The notes: generated from the letters alone by a model not told the origin. 51,320 nucleotides of DNA from Actinomycetota bacterium (GCA_020161795.1 JAIUOR010000026.1:1-51320); one strand, 5' to 3'; numbered from the stretch's first letter, positions 16,729 to 28,728 are shown. Translations and numbers: made by a program.

Positions 16729-17619
16729 TCAGCGGGCCCGCAGTGCGCGCCGCACCGTGGCGACGATGTAGTCCGGGCGGTCGAGATGCTCCCAGCCGAA
16801 CCGGAGCGTTCGAAAACCCGCCGCTTCGAGCAGGTTCTGCCGCTCCCGGTCGCTGAGGAACTGGGCGGCGGCGGTGTGCGCGCTCCGACCGTCGAACTCC
16901 AGCACCAGCCGGACACCGCGGAACCGGATGTCCGGCTGGATCACGGCATCGCCGAGCCTGAGCGGCCGGTTGGCCACCCAGTTGGTGATGCCCGCTGCCA
17001 GCAGGATGCGGTGGAGCCGGAGCTCGGCATACGACCAGGGGCTGGTGGCGCAGGCGGCCACGACCGTGCGGCGCACGGTCTGTCCATCGCTCCCTCCCAT
17101 GGCGGAGAGCGCAAGCCGGAGGGCGTCGTAGCTGGCGAGCTTCAGGCGCAGGCACTCGCAGATGGCCCGGCCGTCGTCGGTCGAGGCCAGCTCCACGGCG
17201 GCGTAGCCGGGGCTCGCCACCCGAATGCCGCCGTGACGATGGATGAACTCCGGTGGAACGAGGTGCCGCGAGACCGTCACCCCGCGTCGTGGCCGCAACG
17301 AGGGGTGCGCGAGGTAGGTGGTTGCGACGACCCCGCCCGGTAGCCAGAACTCGGCCGCGGTGCGACCGTGCAGCACACCGAGTGGCGCCGACCAGGCCGA
17401 CACCGCCCGCAGCCAGCCGAGGCGGGAGTGATCCCCGGCCGGTAGATAGATGCCCGGAAGTGGGTTGGCAAGGGCGCCGGCCTGATACAACCTCCCCAAG
17501 GTTGAGCGGAGGCGCGGGTGATCGGCCGCCGCGATGACACCGCGGTCGGCGAGTTCGGCTGCTACTGACGCGTGCATGTCCCGGACTCTTGGCACCGGCA
17601 GCCGATCCGGGTCAGCCAT
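16729..17619 (-). CDS. Vsr-like/DUF559 endonuclease-fold protein with AbiEi-type N-terminus
   Basis: A 296-aa protein. The N-terminus (residues 1-60: ELADRGVIAAADHPRLRSTLGRL, then GIYLPAGDH) resembles the winged-helix AbiEi_4-type domain common in these actinobacterial proteins. The C-terminus is a PD-(D/E)XK, Vsr-like DUF559 domain with Asp230 in IQPDIRF, Glu241 and Asp243 in LVLEFDG, His248, and SDRERQNLLEAAGFRTLRF, so the catalytic set looks intact. Many such genes are orphans with no proven activity; DNA nicking is the usual guess. The ATG at 17619 is taken, with one at 17577 as alternative. Its stop is 4 bp from repeat R3 copy A, and copy B begins 15 bp before its start: the gene sits tightly bracketed. 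Confidence 0.8.
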   Translation of the reverse strand: MADPDRLPVPRVRDMHASVAAELADRGVIAAADHPRLRSTLGRLYQAGALANPLPGIYLPAGDHSRLGWLRAVSAWSAPLGVLHGRTAAEFWLPGGVVATTYLAHPSLRPRRGVTVSRHLVPPEFIHRHGGIRVASPGYAAVELASTDDGRAICECLRLKLASYDALRLALSAMGGSDGQTVRRTVVAACATSPWSYAELRLHRILLAAGITNWVANRPLRLGDAVIQPDIRFRGVRLVLEFDGRSAHTAAAQFLSDRERQNLLEAAGFRTLRFGWEHLDRPDYIVATVRRALRAR

Positions 17620-17633
17620 CCACAGGAGCCCGG

Positions 17634-21025
<3,392 letters not shown>

Positions 21026-21034
21026 GAGCTGGAC

Positions 21035-21787
21035 ATGGACGGCTCGACGCGGCCGTTCTGGTTGACGGCCTTCATCGACTACCCGGCTGCGGAGTTCGAG
21101 CGCGGCAGGGACTTCTGGACCAGGGCCACCGGCTGGCCGCTGTCGGCCGTCCGTGGCGAACACGAGGAGTTCGTCAGCCTGGTGCCGCCGGACGGGGCCG
21201 ACTACCTGCGGCTGCAACGGCTGGGCGGTGGCCGGACCCGCCTGCATCTCGACGTCCATGTCCTCGATCCGGACGAGGCGGCATTCCTGGCGCAGCAGCA
21301 CGGTGCCAGCCTGATCCGGCAGGTCGGCCCCGGTCTGGTGATCATGGCATCGCCCGCCGGCTTCGAGTTCTGCTTCGTCCGCCAGCCGCGCGAGGGACGA
21401 CCCCGGCCCAGGCGCTGGCCCGCCGGGCACCACAGTGCGGTGAGCCAGGTCTGCCTCGACATCCCCTCGAAGGCGTACGCCGCTGAGGTCGCGTTCTGGG
21501 CCGAGACCCTGGCCTGCCCGGCAGAGCCCTCGCCGGCGCGTCCGGAGTTCACTCGACTGCAGGTGCCGCAGGCCTTCCCGTTCGAGCTGCTCACCCAGCG
21601 CCTGGAGCTCTCCGACGAGATGGGGGCGCACCTCGACATCGGAACCGACAACCGCCCTGCCGAGGTCGCCCGGCTGCAGCGGGAGGGCGCGGTGGTCCGC
21701 GCCGTCCGCGACGGCTGGACGGTGCTGGAGGCACCTGGCGGGCTGAGCTTCTGCGTCCTGGACCGCCACCCGGTGCCGTCCGGCTGA
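21035..21787 (+). CDS. VOC family protein with two glyoxalase-like domains
   Basis: A 250-aa protein built from two tandem glyoxalase/bleomycin-resistance-like modules: FWLTAFIDYPAAEFERGRDF begins the first and VSQVCLDIPSKAYAAEVAFW the second, each followed by predicted beta strands ending in FEFCFVRQP and LSFCVLDRHP. Metal-binding His/Glu residues occur (LHLDVHV, HLDIG). Such two-domain members often bind or modify small molecules; substrate unknown. AGGAG precedes the ATG at 21035 by 7 nt. It starts 9 nt after proC and is probably co-transcribed with asd and proC. Confidence 0.82.
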   Translation: MDGSTRPFWLTAFIDYPAAEFERGRDFWTRATGWPLSAVRGEHEEFVSLVPPDGADYLRLQRLGGGRTRLHLDVHVLDPDEAAFLAQQHGASLIRQVGPGLVIMASPAGFEFCFVRQPREGRPRPRRWPAGHHSAVSQVCLDIPSKAYAAEVAFWAETLACPAEPSPARPEFTRLQVPQAFPFELLTQRLELSDEMGAHLDIGTDNRPAEVARLQREGAVVRAVRDGWTVLEAPGGLSFCVLDRHPVPSG

Positions 21788-21901
21788 TTTCGTCGGCGCG
21801 GGCGAACTGAGGCGCTGCCTTCTTCGCGCGGGTGCCACGTTCGGGGGCTGTGCTGCGTAAGTTTGGGGATGAGTCCACCCTTGGCTGTGCAGGAGGCGCG
21901 C

Positions 21902-22405
21902 GTGGAGGTCGTCGCTGCCCGTGGGGACGAGGGACGAGACTTCGACCAGTTCGTCGCCGAGCACAACCTCGCCCTGCAGCACTTCGCCTACCTGGTGATC
22001 GGTGATGCCGAGGACGCGCGGGACGCCGTCCAGGATGCTCTGCTGGGAGCCTTCCGGGGCTGGGCCAGGATCGCCTCCGACCGGGATCCGGGCGCCTACG
22101 TCCGCCGCAGTATCGTGAACGCCAACATCTCGCGGTGGCGCAAGCGGCGCCGTGAGTTCACGGTCGGCGAGCTGCACGGTGCGACCGGCGCTGGCACCGA
22201 GCGGGTGCTCGATTCGCTGTACCTGGGTTCGCTGCTGGAGCGATTGCCGGTACGGCAACGAGCCGCTGTCGTGTTGCGCTACTTCGAGGATCGGGAGTTC
22301 CTCGACATCGGCGAAGTGCTGGGCTGCAGCCCGGCGACCGCGCGGTCGCTGGTGCATCGCGCGCTGGCGCAGCTTCGCCAGGCCGAAGGGAGGGACGATG
22401 CCTGA
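21902..22405 (+). CDS. SigE-family (ECF-like) RNA polymerase sigma factor
   Basis: A 167-aa sigma factor with region 2 (FDQFVAEHNLALQHFAYLVI, then AEDARDAVQDALLGAFRGW) and region 4 (LPVRQRAAVVLRYFEDREFL, then LGCSPATARSLVHRALAQLR), no region 3 as in ECF-type factors. AGGAGG lies 5 nt before the GTG at 21902. An alternative is a leaderless ATG at 21869, 5 nt after a TAAGTT box (21858-21863), which would add 11 residues. Its stop overlaps the start of an 817-aa membrane protein by 8 nt, so the partner is probably its regulator. Targets are unknown. Confidence 0.9.
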   Translation: MEVVAARGDEGRDFDQFVAEHNLALQHFAYLVIGDAEDARDAVQDALLGAFRGWARIASDRDPGAYVRRSIVNANISRWRKRRREFTVGELHGATGAGTERVLDSLYLGSLLERLPVRQRAAVVLRYFEDREFLDIGEVLGCSPATARSLVHRALAQLRQAEGRDDA

Positions 22406-24851
22406 ACCGATCGAGCCGCCCGAACTCACCGCAGCCCTGCGCGAGCAGTTCACTCACGACGTCGAGCAGACCGCCTTCGAGCCGATCACGGCCCAGCAGA
22501 TCCGGACGGCAGCGCGGGCGCCCGGACGGCGCACCGCCACCCGCTGGCTGGCGGTTGCCGCCTCGGTGCTGGTGGTCGCCTCCGGCGGGGCGGTCTTCGC
22601 CCACCTGTACTCGCGTCCCACCACCGCCGTCCCCAACCAGACGGCGAGCCCCACCACGGGCGTGCGGGTGGAGCAGGTCGCTCCCATCCCGAACTCCCTG
22701 ATCCCGGGAACCCTCGTGCCGGTGGCTGGCACCGGCACGCGCTTCATCGTCGAGGGCGAGAACGAGGGCCGGGGACGCTACACCCCGGACGATGGCGCCA
22801 CCTGGCAGGAGCTGCCGGCAGGGCTGCGGCCACGCTCGTACGACTCGGGCGGCTCCTTCATCGGCTACGGCGGCAGCTTCGTGGGGGTTCGCCAGGCGCC
22901 CGAGCCCGACTACTCCTATACCGGCTTCCAGCGCTGGGATCCGGCCACCGGGCTGGTGACGACGTTCGACTACGACCTCGACCCGGCGACGCCGGAGGAG
23001 GGCGACGACGACACCCCGGTGATGCCGATCGACTACCTCGGCGACCTGGTGCTGCTCAATGACTCCCGGATCTTCGACCTCTCCGGGGCCCAGGCGCAGC
23101 AGGTTCAGCCGCAGTTGCCCGCGTCCATCGAACCGACCGAGGTGGAATGGCGCGGGCTGACCCGCGACGGTCATTACGTGATCGGTCTGGTCTCCGGACC
23201 CAACGGCAGCCAGCTGGTGCTGGGCGCCCTGGATGCCGGCAGCACCGCTGTCGCCCTTCCGGTGCCCGGCCTGCTCGACGTCGACGCCAGCGCCGATCGT
23301 ATCCACTATCTGGTGGCCACCGCCGGCCAGCTGCGAGCCTGCCGCGCGGAGGCGGCCACGCCGACGGACGCCAGTTGCGTGACGGTGGCTTCCGGCGACT
23401 ACCGGTCCTATCCCTACCTGGGCAAGCTCACCACCTCCGACGGCGCCGACCAGGTGACGCTCTACCGCGACGATGCCAGCGGACCGACCCGGCGGTGGCT
23501 GGTGCGCGGCGGCACCGCGGTCGCGGTGGGCCCGCAGGACGAGGAGACCGTGTGGCAGTGGCTGCCGTTCCGCGACGCCGACGCGCCGGTGGCGCTGGTG
23601 CGTTCCGACGGCGGACCCGACCAGGTGATCGCGCTGGCCGACGACGGCAGTTCATCGGCACTGTTCGGGCCGCCGGCGGTGGAGGCCGTCGCCTTCTCCC
23701 CGGCGGTGGCGGCGGACCGGGTGCTCTACCGGCAGCCGCATGTCGCCGCGTCCGGCGAGACCGCGACCCAACTCTGGTTCCGGAGGCTGACCGGCGCCCG
23801 GCTGAGCGAGGAGACGCTGGTCACCGACCGCTGGGTCAGCGCCTTCTATGTCAGCGGCGACCGCACCGCGGTGCAGTGGGACCGTGCCTTCGAGGGTGAC
23901 AACCGGGTCGTCTTCTTCGACCAGGCCACTCAGACCGCGACCGTGGAGCCGGGCTCCACCACGTCCGGTATCCGGGCGCTGAGCGGGCCCTACGCGCGGC
24001 TTTCCGGGAAGGGAGTCGATCGGCAGGTGGTTCGGGTCGACGGTCAGGGCTACGACACTGGAACGGTGACCGCGCTCTTCGGCAGCCTGGTGGTCGAGGC
24101 CGGCGGACCGGCCGCGGCGCCGGGTCGCGGATTCGTCCTGCGCGACCTCGCCCGGCCGGAGGCCGAGCCGATCCCGATCGACCTGCCCGATCTCGCCGGC
24201 CGCGGCTACCTCAACGACGGCTGGTTGCTCTGGGGTGACTGGGTGGCTGCCAGCTACGAGGTCTTCGAAGGCAACCGCACCGTGCTGTTCGACTACCGCA
24301 CCGGCGAGACGGTCGAGCTGCCGAACCACGTCGGGGCCCTCGCACTGGGTGAGGGCTGGGCACTGCTGGCCGACCATGACGCCAAGCAGGTCAGGCTGCG
24401 CGTCCTCGCCACCGGCGAGGAGGTGGTGATCGCAGACAGCGAGATCGAGGTGGCCACCGATGGCGTCCGCACCCTGGCCTGGGCGGGCGTCGATGGCGCC
24501 GGCATCGGCACCATCGGGGGGCTCGGGGCGCCGGTGTCCCGGCTGCTCGGCGCCCTGGGCGCGTCCGAGTTCCGGGCGGATGGCAGCAGCGCCTGGCAGC
24601 CGCAGTTCGACCTGACCGCCCCCACCGGTGCGGGGACGCTGCGGCTGGCCGACCAGGCCGGGACGGTGGTCGCCAGCATCCCCATCCCGGCGGCTCCGGC
24701 GGGCTCGATCCGTGGTGTTACCTGGGACGGACGCACCGACTCCGGCGCCCTGGCCGCCCCGGGCGACTACACCTGGACCCTCGACGTGGACGGCGCGACC
24801 AGCGTGGACGGTCTGCGCCCGGCGTCCGGCACCCTCACCGTGACCGGCTGA
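22398..24851 (+). CDS. Membrane-anchored propeller-like protein, putative sigma-factor regulator
   Basis: An 817-aa protein. Residues 1-48 are cytoplasmic and acidic-to-basic (MPEPIEPPELTAALREQFTH), then one membrane helix (about 50-68, LAVAASVLVVASGGAVFA) and a large outside part of repeated beta-strand blades with Asp-Asp-Gly turns, suggesting a WD/TolB-like propeller. The last 75 residues (about 742-817) look like a FlgD-type Ig domain (GTLRLADQAGTVVASIPI, WDGRTDSGALAAPGDYTWTL). No zinc-binding anti-sigma motif (HxxxCxxC) is visible in the N-terminus, so an anti-sigma role is inferred only from co-translation. GGGAGGGACG precedes the ATG at 22398; the 8-nt overlap couples it to the sigma gene. 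Confidence 0.75.
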   Translation: MPEPIEPPELTAALREQFTHDVEQTAFEPITAQQIRTAARAPGRRTATRWLAVAASVLVVASGGAVFAHLYSRPTTAVPNQTASPTTGVRVEQVAPIPNSLIPGTLVPVAGTGTRFIVEGENEGRGRYTPDDGATWQELPAGLRPRSYDSGGSFIGYGGSFVGVRQAPEPDYSYTGFQRWDPATGLVTTFDYDLDPATPEEGDDDTPVMPIDYLGDLVLLNDSRIFDLSGAQAQQVQPQLPASIEPTEVEWRGLTRDGHYVIGLVSGPNGSQLVLGALDAGSTAVALPVPGLLDVDASADRIHYLVATAGQLRACRAEAATPTDASCVTVASGDYRSYPYLGKLTTSDGADQVTLYRDDASGPTRRWLVRGGTAVAVGPQDEETVWQWLPFRDADAPVALVRSDGGPDQVIALADDGSSSALFGPPAVEAVAFSPAVAADRVLYRQPHVAASGETATQLWFRRLTGARLSEETLVTDRWVSAFYVSGDRTAVQWDRAFEGDNRVVFFDQATQTATVEPGSTTSGIRALSGPYARLSGKGVDRQVVRVDGQGYDTGTVTALFGSLVVEAGGPAAAPGRGFVLRDLARPEAEPIPIDLPDLAGRGYLNDGWLLWGDWVAASYEVFEGNRTVLFDYRTGETVELPNHVGALALGEGWALLADHDAKQVRLRVLATGEEVVIADSEIEVATDGVRTLAWAGVDGAGIGTIGGLGAPVSRLLGALGASEFRADGSSAWQPQFDLTAPTGAGTLRLADQAGTVVASIPIPAAPAGSIRGVTWDGRTDSGALAAPGDYTWTLDVDGATSVDGLRPASGTLTVTG

Positions 24852-24854
24852 CCC

Positions 24855-24931
24855 GGTGCACTAATTGCCACATAGTCGACCCGCGTGCCATATCTGTCGC
24901 GGAGACGCGACTATCTGGCAATTAGCGCACC
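24855..24931. repeat. Palindromic repeat family R2, copy A (77 bp); contains the pxpC stop codon
   Basis: The ends GGTGCACTAATTGCCA and TGGCAATTAGCGCACC pair almost perfectly, and an inner pair (AGTCG against CGACT) extends the stem. It lies between the convergent propeller-protein gene and pxpC, and may act as a terminator for both. The TAA stop of pxpC (minus strand, 24922-24924) is inside the right arm. The other copy is at 29576-29652. Confidence 0.82.
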
Positions 24932-25776
24932 CAGCGGAGCGTGATCGGGTCGCCCGGACGGAGCTGGGCGAGCCGGTCGGAATCCGCGATCACCCCGACC
25001 ACTGGGTAGCCGCCGGTGGTCGGGTGGTCGGGCCCGAACAGGACGGGCAGCCCCCCGGGCGGCACCTGGACACCGCCGCGAACCACCGGCTCGCTGGGTA
25101 GTTCGGTGCCGATCCGAGCAGCGGCCCAGGCCAGCGCCTCGCCGAGCAGCCGGACGCCCACCCGGTCGGACTGCGGGGAGACCTCCCAGGTGCGTGCCAG
25201 GGCGGCCGGCTCTGCCAGCCAGTCCGGACGCGGGCCGGGCAGTACCTCGAGGACGGCGGGGAAGTCCGGCTCCAGCGTCCCGTCGGCCGCCGGCTGCCAG
25301 GCCGGGGCGAGCCCGACCGCCATGACGTCCCCTGCCTTCAGCGGAGGGGGGCCGAGCTGAGCGAGCAGGTCGCGCGAGCGCGACCCGAACTCGGGTTCCG
25401 CGAGCAACCCGCCACGCACCGAGAGGTAGCTGCGGACCCCCCGCGGTGGCAGCTCCAGCGCCAACTCGTCACCTTCGGCCAGCGCGAAGGCCCGGCCGAA
25501 CGGCGCGGCCAGCCCACCGACCGTGGCCGGTACCGGAGCCCCCGTCAGCGCCACCTGAACCGGGCCCCCGCTGGCGCGCACCACCAGGCCGCCCAGGGTG
25601 ATCTCGATGGCCGCATCGCGGCCCGCCGGGTCATTGCCGACCAGGGCGGCGCCGGCGCGGAAGGCCTTCCGGTCGAAAGCTCCCGAGCCGGTGATGCCGA
25701 GCGCGGCCAGGCCGGGGCGCCCGGCATCCTGCAGCAGGGCCAGCGGGCCCGGCCGTATCACCTCGAGGGCGCTCAT
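24922..25776 (-). CDS. pxpC: 5-oxoprolinase subunit PxpC (KipA/biotin-dependent carboxyltransferase fold)
   Basis: A 284-aa subunit of the ATP-dependent 5-oxoprolinase PxpABC, which opens 5-oxoproline (pyroglutamate) to glutamate. The start MSALEVIRPGPLALLQDAGR and GITGSGAFDRKAFRAGAALV, then LYLSVRGGL-like sequence (here RSYLSVRGGLLAEPEFGSRS), EVSPQSDRVGVRLLG, and VQVPPGGLPVLFGPDHPTTG are typical of PxpC/KipA. The ATG at 25776 overlaps the pxpB stop (ATGA). The last codon before the TAA is at 24925, and the stop is supplied by repeat R2, so the repeat insertion may have set the C-terminus (RWVR). Confidence 0.93.
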   Translation of the reverse strand: MSALEVIRPGPLALLQDAGRPGLAALGITGSGAFDRKAFRAGAALVGNDPAGRDAAIEITLGGLVVRASGGPVQVALTGAPVPATVGGLAAPFGRAFALAEGDELALELPPRGVRSYLSVRGGLLAEPEFGSRSRDLLAQLGPPPLKAGDVMAVGLAPAWQPAADGTLEPDFPAVLEVLPGPRPDWLAEPAALARTWEVSPQSDRVGVRLLGEALAWAAARIGTELPSEPVVRGGVQVPPGGLPVLFGPDHPTTGGYPVVGVIADSDRLAQLRPGDPITLRWVR

Positions 25777-26396
25777 GGCACCGCCTCGAACCGCACCCAG
25801 CGGCCGGGGGAGAGCAGGGCGGGCGGCTCCCGGGTGGGCTCCCAGAGCGCGGCCTCCGTCCGTCCGATCAGCTGCCAGCCGCCCGGGGAGCTGCGCGGGT
25901 AGATCCCCGAGAACTCGCCCGCCAGCCCGACCGAACCGGCCGGCACCGAGGGACGGGGTTCGGCCCGGCGGGGAACCTGCAGCCGCGGATCGCCGCCGGT
26001 CAGGTAGGCGAAGCCGGGGGCGAAGCCGCCGAAGGCGACGCGCCACGGGGCCGCGGTGTGGGCGGCGACGACACCGTCGACCCCCAGCCCGGTCAGCTCG
26101 GCGACCTCGGCCAGATCGGGTCCGTCGTAGGTCACGGCGATGGTGACCGTTCGCCCGGGATCGGGGACGGGAACGACGGCGGGAACCGTCGCCAGCAGGT
26201 GATCGAGCGCCGCGCGTCCGGCCGTCAGGGCCGACGGCGAGCCGAACCGCACCAATACGGTCCGTGCCGCCGGCACCACCTCGGTGACCCCGGCCACGGC
26301 GCCGCCGGCGAGCGCGTCGGTCAGCGCCGGCAACTGCGCCACGTCGGCCGGCTCCACCAGGATCGCGTCCGGGCCGCAGGGCAGTAGGCCGGGCAT
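25773..26396 (-). CDS. pxpB: 5-oxoprolinase subunit PxpB (KipI-like)
   Basis: A 207-aa PxpB/KipI subunit (cyclophilin-like fold). Typical segments are VVPAARTVLVRFG, VTIAVTYDGPDLAEVAELTG, AHTAAPWRVAFGGFAPGFAY with the conserved GFAPGFAYL, VPRRAEPRPSVPAGSVGLAG and GIYPRSSPGGWQLIGRT. KipI is also known as an inhibitor of sporulation kinase KinA in Bacillus, but with PxpA and PxpC beside it the 5-oxoprolinase role applies. It starts at the ATG at 26396, sharing one base with the pxpA stop, and its stop overlaps pxpC by 4 nt. All three are one translationally coupled operon, read right to left. Confidence 0.94.
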   Translation of the reverse strand: MPGLLPCGPDAILVEPADVAQLPALTDALAGGAVAGVTEVVPAARTVLVRFGSPSALTAGRAALDHLLATVPAVVPVPDPGRTVTIAVTYDGPDLAEVAELTGLGVDGVVAAHTAAPWRVAFGGFAPGFAYLTGGDPRLQVPRRAEPRPSVPAGSVGLAGEFSGIYPRSSPGGWQLIGRTEAALWEPTREPPALLSPGRWVRFEAVP

Positions 26397-27148
26397 CAGC
26401 CCGCGAACCCGGCGAGCTCGATTCCGGCGGCTTCCAGCCGCTGGCGGATCCGGCGGGCGATGGCCACCGCGCCCGATGTGTCGCCATGGACGCAGATCGA
26501 GTCGGCCCGGATCGGGATCGGTCCGGTCGGGGTGGGGATCTCTCCCGTCGTCACCAGCTGCAGCACCCGGTCGCCGATCTGGTCCGGATCGGTCAGCATC
26601 GCTCCCGGGTCCCCGCGGGGGATGAGGCCGCCGTCCGGTCGGTAGCCCCGGTCGGCGAAGGCCTCGACAGCGGTCTCGAGACCGGTCTCGGTGGCGAGCC
26701 GGAGGGCCAGGCCCGGGCTCCCGAGCAGAACCAGCGCTGGGTCGAAGTCGTGGACTGCCGTCACCACGGCGCGGGCCTGGGCGGCATGCCGCCCGATCGC
26801 GTGGTAGAGCGCGCCGTGGGGCTTCACGTAGCGCAGCGCGGTCGCCGTCGCCCGGCAGGCGCCGGCCAGGGCTCCGAGTTGGTAGACGACATCGGCGTAC
26901 AGCTCGTCCGGATCGACGTCGATGAACCGGCGTCCGAACCCGGCCAGATCGCGGTAGCCGACATGGGCGCCGATGACGACGCCGCGCTCTGCGGCCGCGG
27001 CGGCCGTCGCCAGCATCGTCCGCGGATCGCCGGCGTGGAAGCCGCACGCGACATTGGCGCTGGTCACGACGTCCAGCAGCGCGGTGTCGTCCCCCATCCG
27101 CCAGGCGCCGAAGGATTCCCCGAGGTCGGCGTTCAGGTCGATCCGCAT
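26396..27148 (-). CDS. pxpA: 5-oxoprolinase subunit PxpA (LamB/YcsF family)
   Basis: A 250-aa LamB/YcsF-family protein. MRIDLNADLGESFGAWRMGD at the N-terminus, SANVACGFHAGDPRTM with the metal-binding His, GVVIGAHVGYRDLAGFGRR, YVKPHGALYHAI and ICVHGDTSGAVAIARRI are all diagnostic. Together with PxpB and PxpC it detoxifies pyroglutamate arising from glutamine and peptide ends. The ATG at 27148 is conserved for the family. The 200-bp gap upstream, shared with the MFS gene, should hold its promoter, but I see no clear -10 on that strand. Confidence 0.95.
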   Translation of the reverse strand: MRIDLNADLGESFGAWRMGDDTALLDVVTSANVACGFHAGDPRTMLATAAAAAERGVVIGAHVGYRDLAGFGRRFIDVDPDELYADVVYQLGALAGACRATATALRYVKPHGALYHAIGRHAAQARAVVTAVHDFDPALVLLGSPGLALRLATETGLETAVEAFADRGYRPDGGLIPRGDPGAMLTDPDQIGDRVLQLVTTGEIPTPTGPIPIRADSICVHGDTSGAVAIARRIRQRLEAAGIELAGFAG

Positions 27149-27206
27149 GCCCTAACCGTGGCGCGCCGGAGCTCTCGGCGCAACCGCGGTTGCGGGCCGG
27201 GGCCGA

Positions 27207-27283
27207 GATCCCCGTCTTCGCGGGATGACGGAACCTGGGAGGCGCGCGTTCTCCACGCCAGGCCCGCGAAAGGCGGGACGACG
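27207..27283. repeat. REP-like paired hairpins (single copy seen)
   Basis: GATCCCCGTCTTCGCGGGAT (from 27207) folds on itself, and GGCCCGCGAAAGGCGGGACG (from 27261) forms a second, partly inverted version; the pair spans 77 bp between the divergent pxpA and MFS genes. The CCCCG...CGCGGGATGACG core resembles REP sequences seen in many bacteria, but only one element is visible here, so the family cannot be confirmed. Confidence 0.35.
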
Positions 27284-27349
27284 TGACATCGCGCTCGGCG
27301 CGCCTCGCCAGAAGCTGCGGTTCGGGAGACCGCGGTGTTAACTAGTGCG

Positions 27350-28648
27350 GTGCCCCGCGTCCGGAACCCACTGCTGATCAGCCTGTTCGGGCTGCGCGGC
27401 AACGGCCGTGCCTGCGTCTACACCGAGCCGATGTGGGGCCTGTCGGGGATGCTGGTGCTGCCCTACGCCTCGGTGTTCATGCTGGCGCTCGGCGTCAAGG
27501 ATGCCCAGATCGGCCTGCTGGCCACGATCTCGATGCTGTCCCAGGTGGTGTTCGGCCTGCTCAGCGGTGTCATCACCGACAAGCTCGGACGGCGGCGGAC
27601 CACCGCGATCTTCGACCTCATCTCATGGTCGCTCCCGTTCCTGATCTGGGCCTTCGCGCAGAACTTCTGGTGGTTCCTGGTCGCCTCGGTGATCAACGGC
27701 GTCTGGCAGGTCACCCAGAACTCCTGGGACTGCCTGCTGGTCGAGGACGTGGACCGTGCCGAGATCCCGCGGGTGTATGCCCTGGTGAAGGCTGCCGGGG
27801 AGTTCTCGGCGCTGTTCGCCCCGATCGCCGCGCTGCTGGTCTCCCGGCTGGGCCTGGAGCCGGCGGTGCGGATCCTGTACCTCAATGCCTTCGTCATCCT
27901 GACGGTGAAGGTCTGGATCCTGTACCGGTTCTCCACCGAGACCGCGACCGGGCAGGTCCGGATGGCGGAGACCCGGGGCGTCAGCATCTGGCGTTCGCTC
28001 ACCGAGTACCGGGGCGTGCTCCGGCTGATCATCCACTCCAAGGGGACGCTCTTCTCGCTGAGCATCGCCGCCATCGTGAGCGCGGTCGCCCTGGTGAACG
28101 GCACGTTCTGGCAGTTGGCGATCAACCAGCGGCTGGGAGTGCCGGATGCGCTGCTGCCGTTCTTCCCGATGATCCGATCGGTGCTCTCGGTGGTCTTCTT
28201 CTTCACGATCATCCCGCGGTTCACCCATGCCCGGAGCCTGAAGGCGCCCACCCTGATCGGCCTCGCCGTCTACCTGGCCGGGCAACTGTTGTTGGTGGGG
28301 ATCCCCGAACCGGGCGGGGCCGCGTCCGGTTCGACCTATGCCCTGCTCGCCGGCTGCCTGCTGCTGGACGCCTTCGGCGGCGGGATCCTGTTCATGCTGG
28401 CCGAATCCCTGGTCGCGCTCCACGTCGATCGCGCCGAGCGCTCCCGCGTCATGGCGATCCAGCGCACCTGCGTCATGCTGGTCGCGGCGCCGTTCGGCTG
28501 GATCTCCGGATGGTTGTCGAGCATGGATCGCAGCTGGCCGTTCCTGCTCACCTCCGCCCTGCTCGGGTTCGGAATCCTGCTCGCCGCCCGGTTCTGGGTG
28601 ACGACCCACCCCGCGGTGGAGCCGGAATCGGACGCCGCCGTGGCGTGA
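27350..28648 (+). CDS. MFS transporter
   Basis: A 432-aa membrane protein of the major facilitator superfamily, with about twelve hydrophobic helices. The loop after TM2 reads SGVITDKLGRRRTTAIFDL, which is the MFS signature (GxxxDxxGRRx). QNSWDCLLVEDVDRAEIPRV and FGWISGWLSSMDRS are other helix-loop points. The substrate is unknown; its divergence from pxpA is weak evidence for an organic or amino acid. The start is uncertain: GTG at 27350 (chosen) or GTG at 27335, 5 codons earlier; there is no ribosome binding site for either, and a TAACTA box at 27339-27344 suggests a leaderless start at 27350. Confidence 0.87.
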   Translation: MPRVRNPLLISLFGLRGNGRACVYTEPMWGLSGMLVLPYASVFMLALGVKDAQIGLLATISMLSQVVFGLLSGVITDKLGRRRTTAIFDLISWSLPFLIWAFAQNFWWFLVASVINGVWQVTQNSWDCLLVEDVDRAEIPRVYALVKAAGEFSALFAPIAALLVSRLGLEPAVRILYLNAFVILTVKVWILYRFSTETATGQVRMAETRGVSIWRSLTEYRGVLRLIIHSKGTLFSLSIAAIVSAVALVNGTFWQLAINQRLGVPDALLPFFPMIRSVLSVVFFFTIIPRFTHARSLKAPTLIGLAVYLAGQLLLVGIPEPGGAASGSTYALLAGCLLLDAFGGGILFMLAESLVALHVDRAERSRVMAIQRTCVMLVAAPFGWISGWLSSMDRSWPFLLTSALLGFGILLAARFWVTTHPAVEPESDAAVA

Positions 28649-28697
28649 TCGCCAAAGGGTTCTTCCGGCCAGGCTGAGCTCCTCACCGCTCACAAAA

Positions 28698-28728
28698 CGC
28701 CCCGCCGCTCCGAGCTCCTCCCGGGGCG
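28698..28728. terminator. Weak hairpin after the MFS gene
   Basis: CGCCCCG (28698-28704) pairs with CGGGGCG (28722-28728). The T-run (TTTTG) is on the minus-strand side, so read on the minus strand it looks like a terminator, although no minus-strand gene ends here. It may be bidirectional or fortuitous. Confidence 0.3.
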
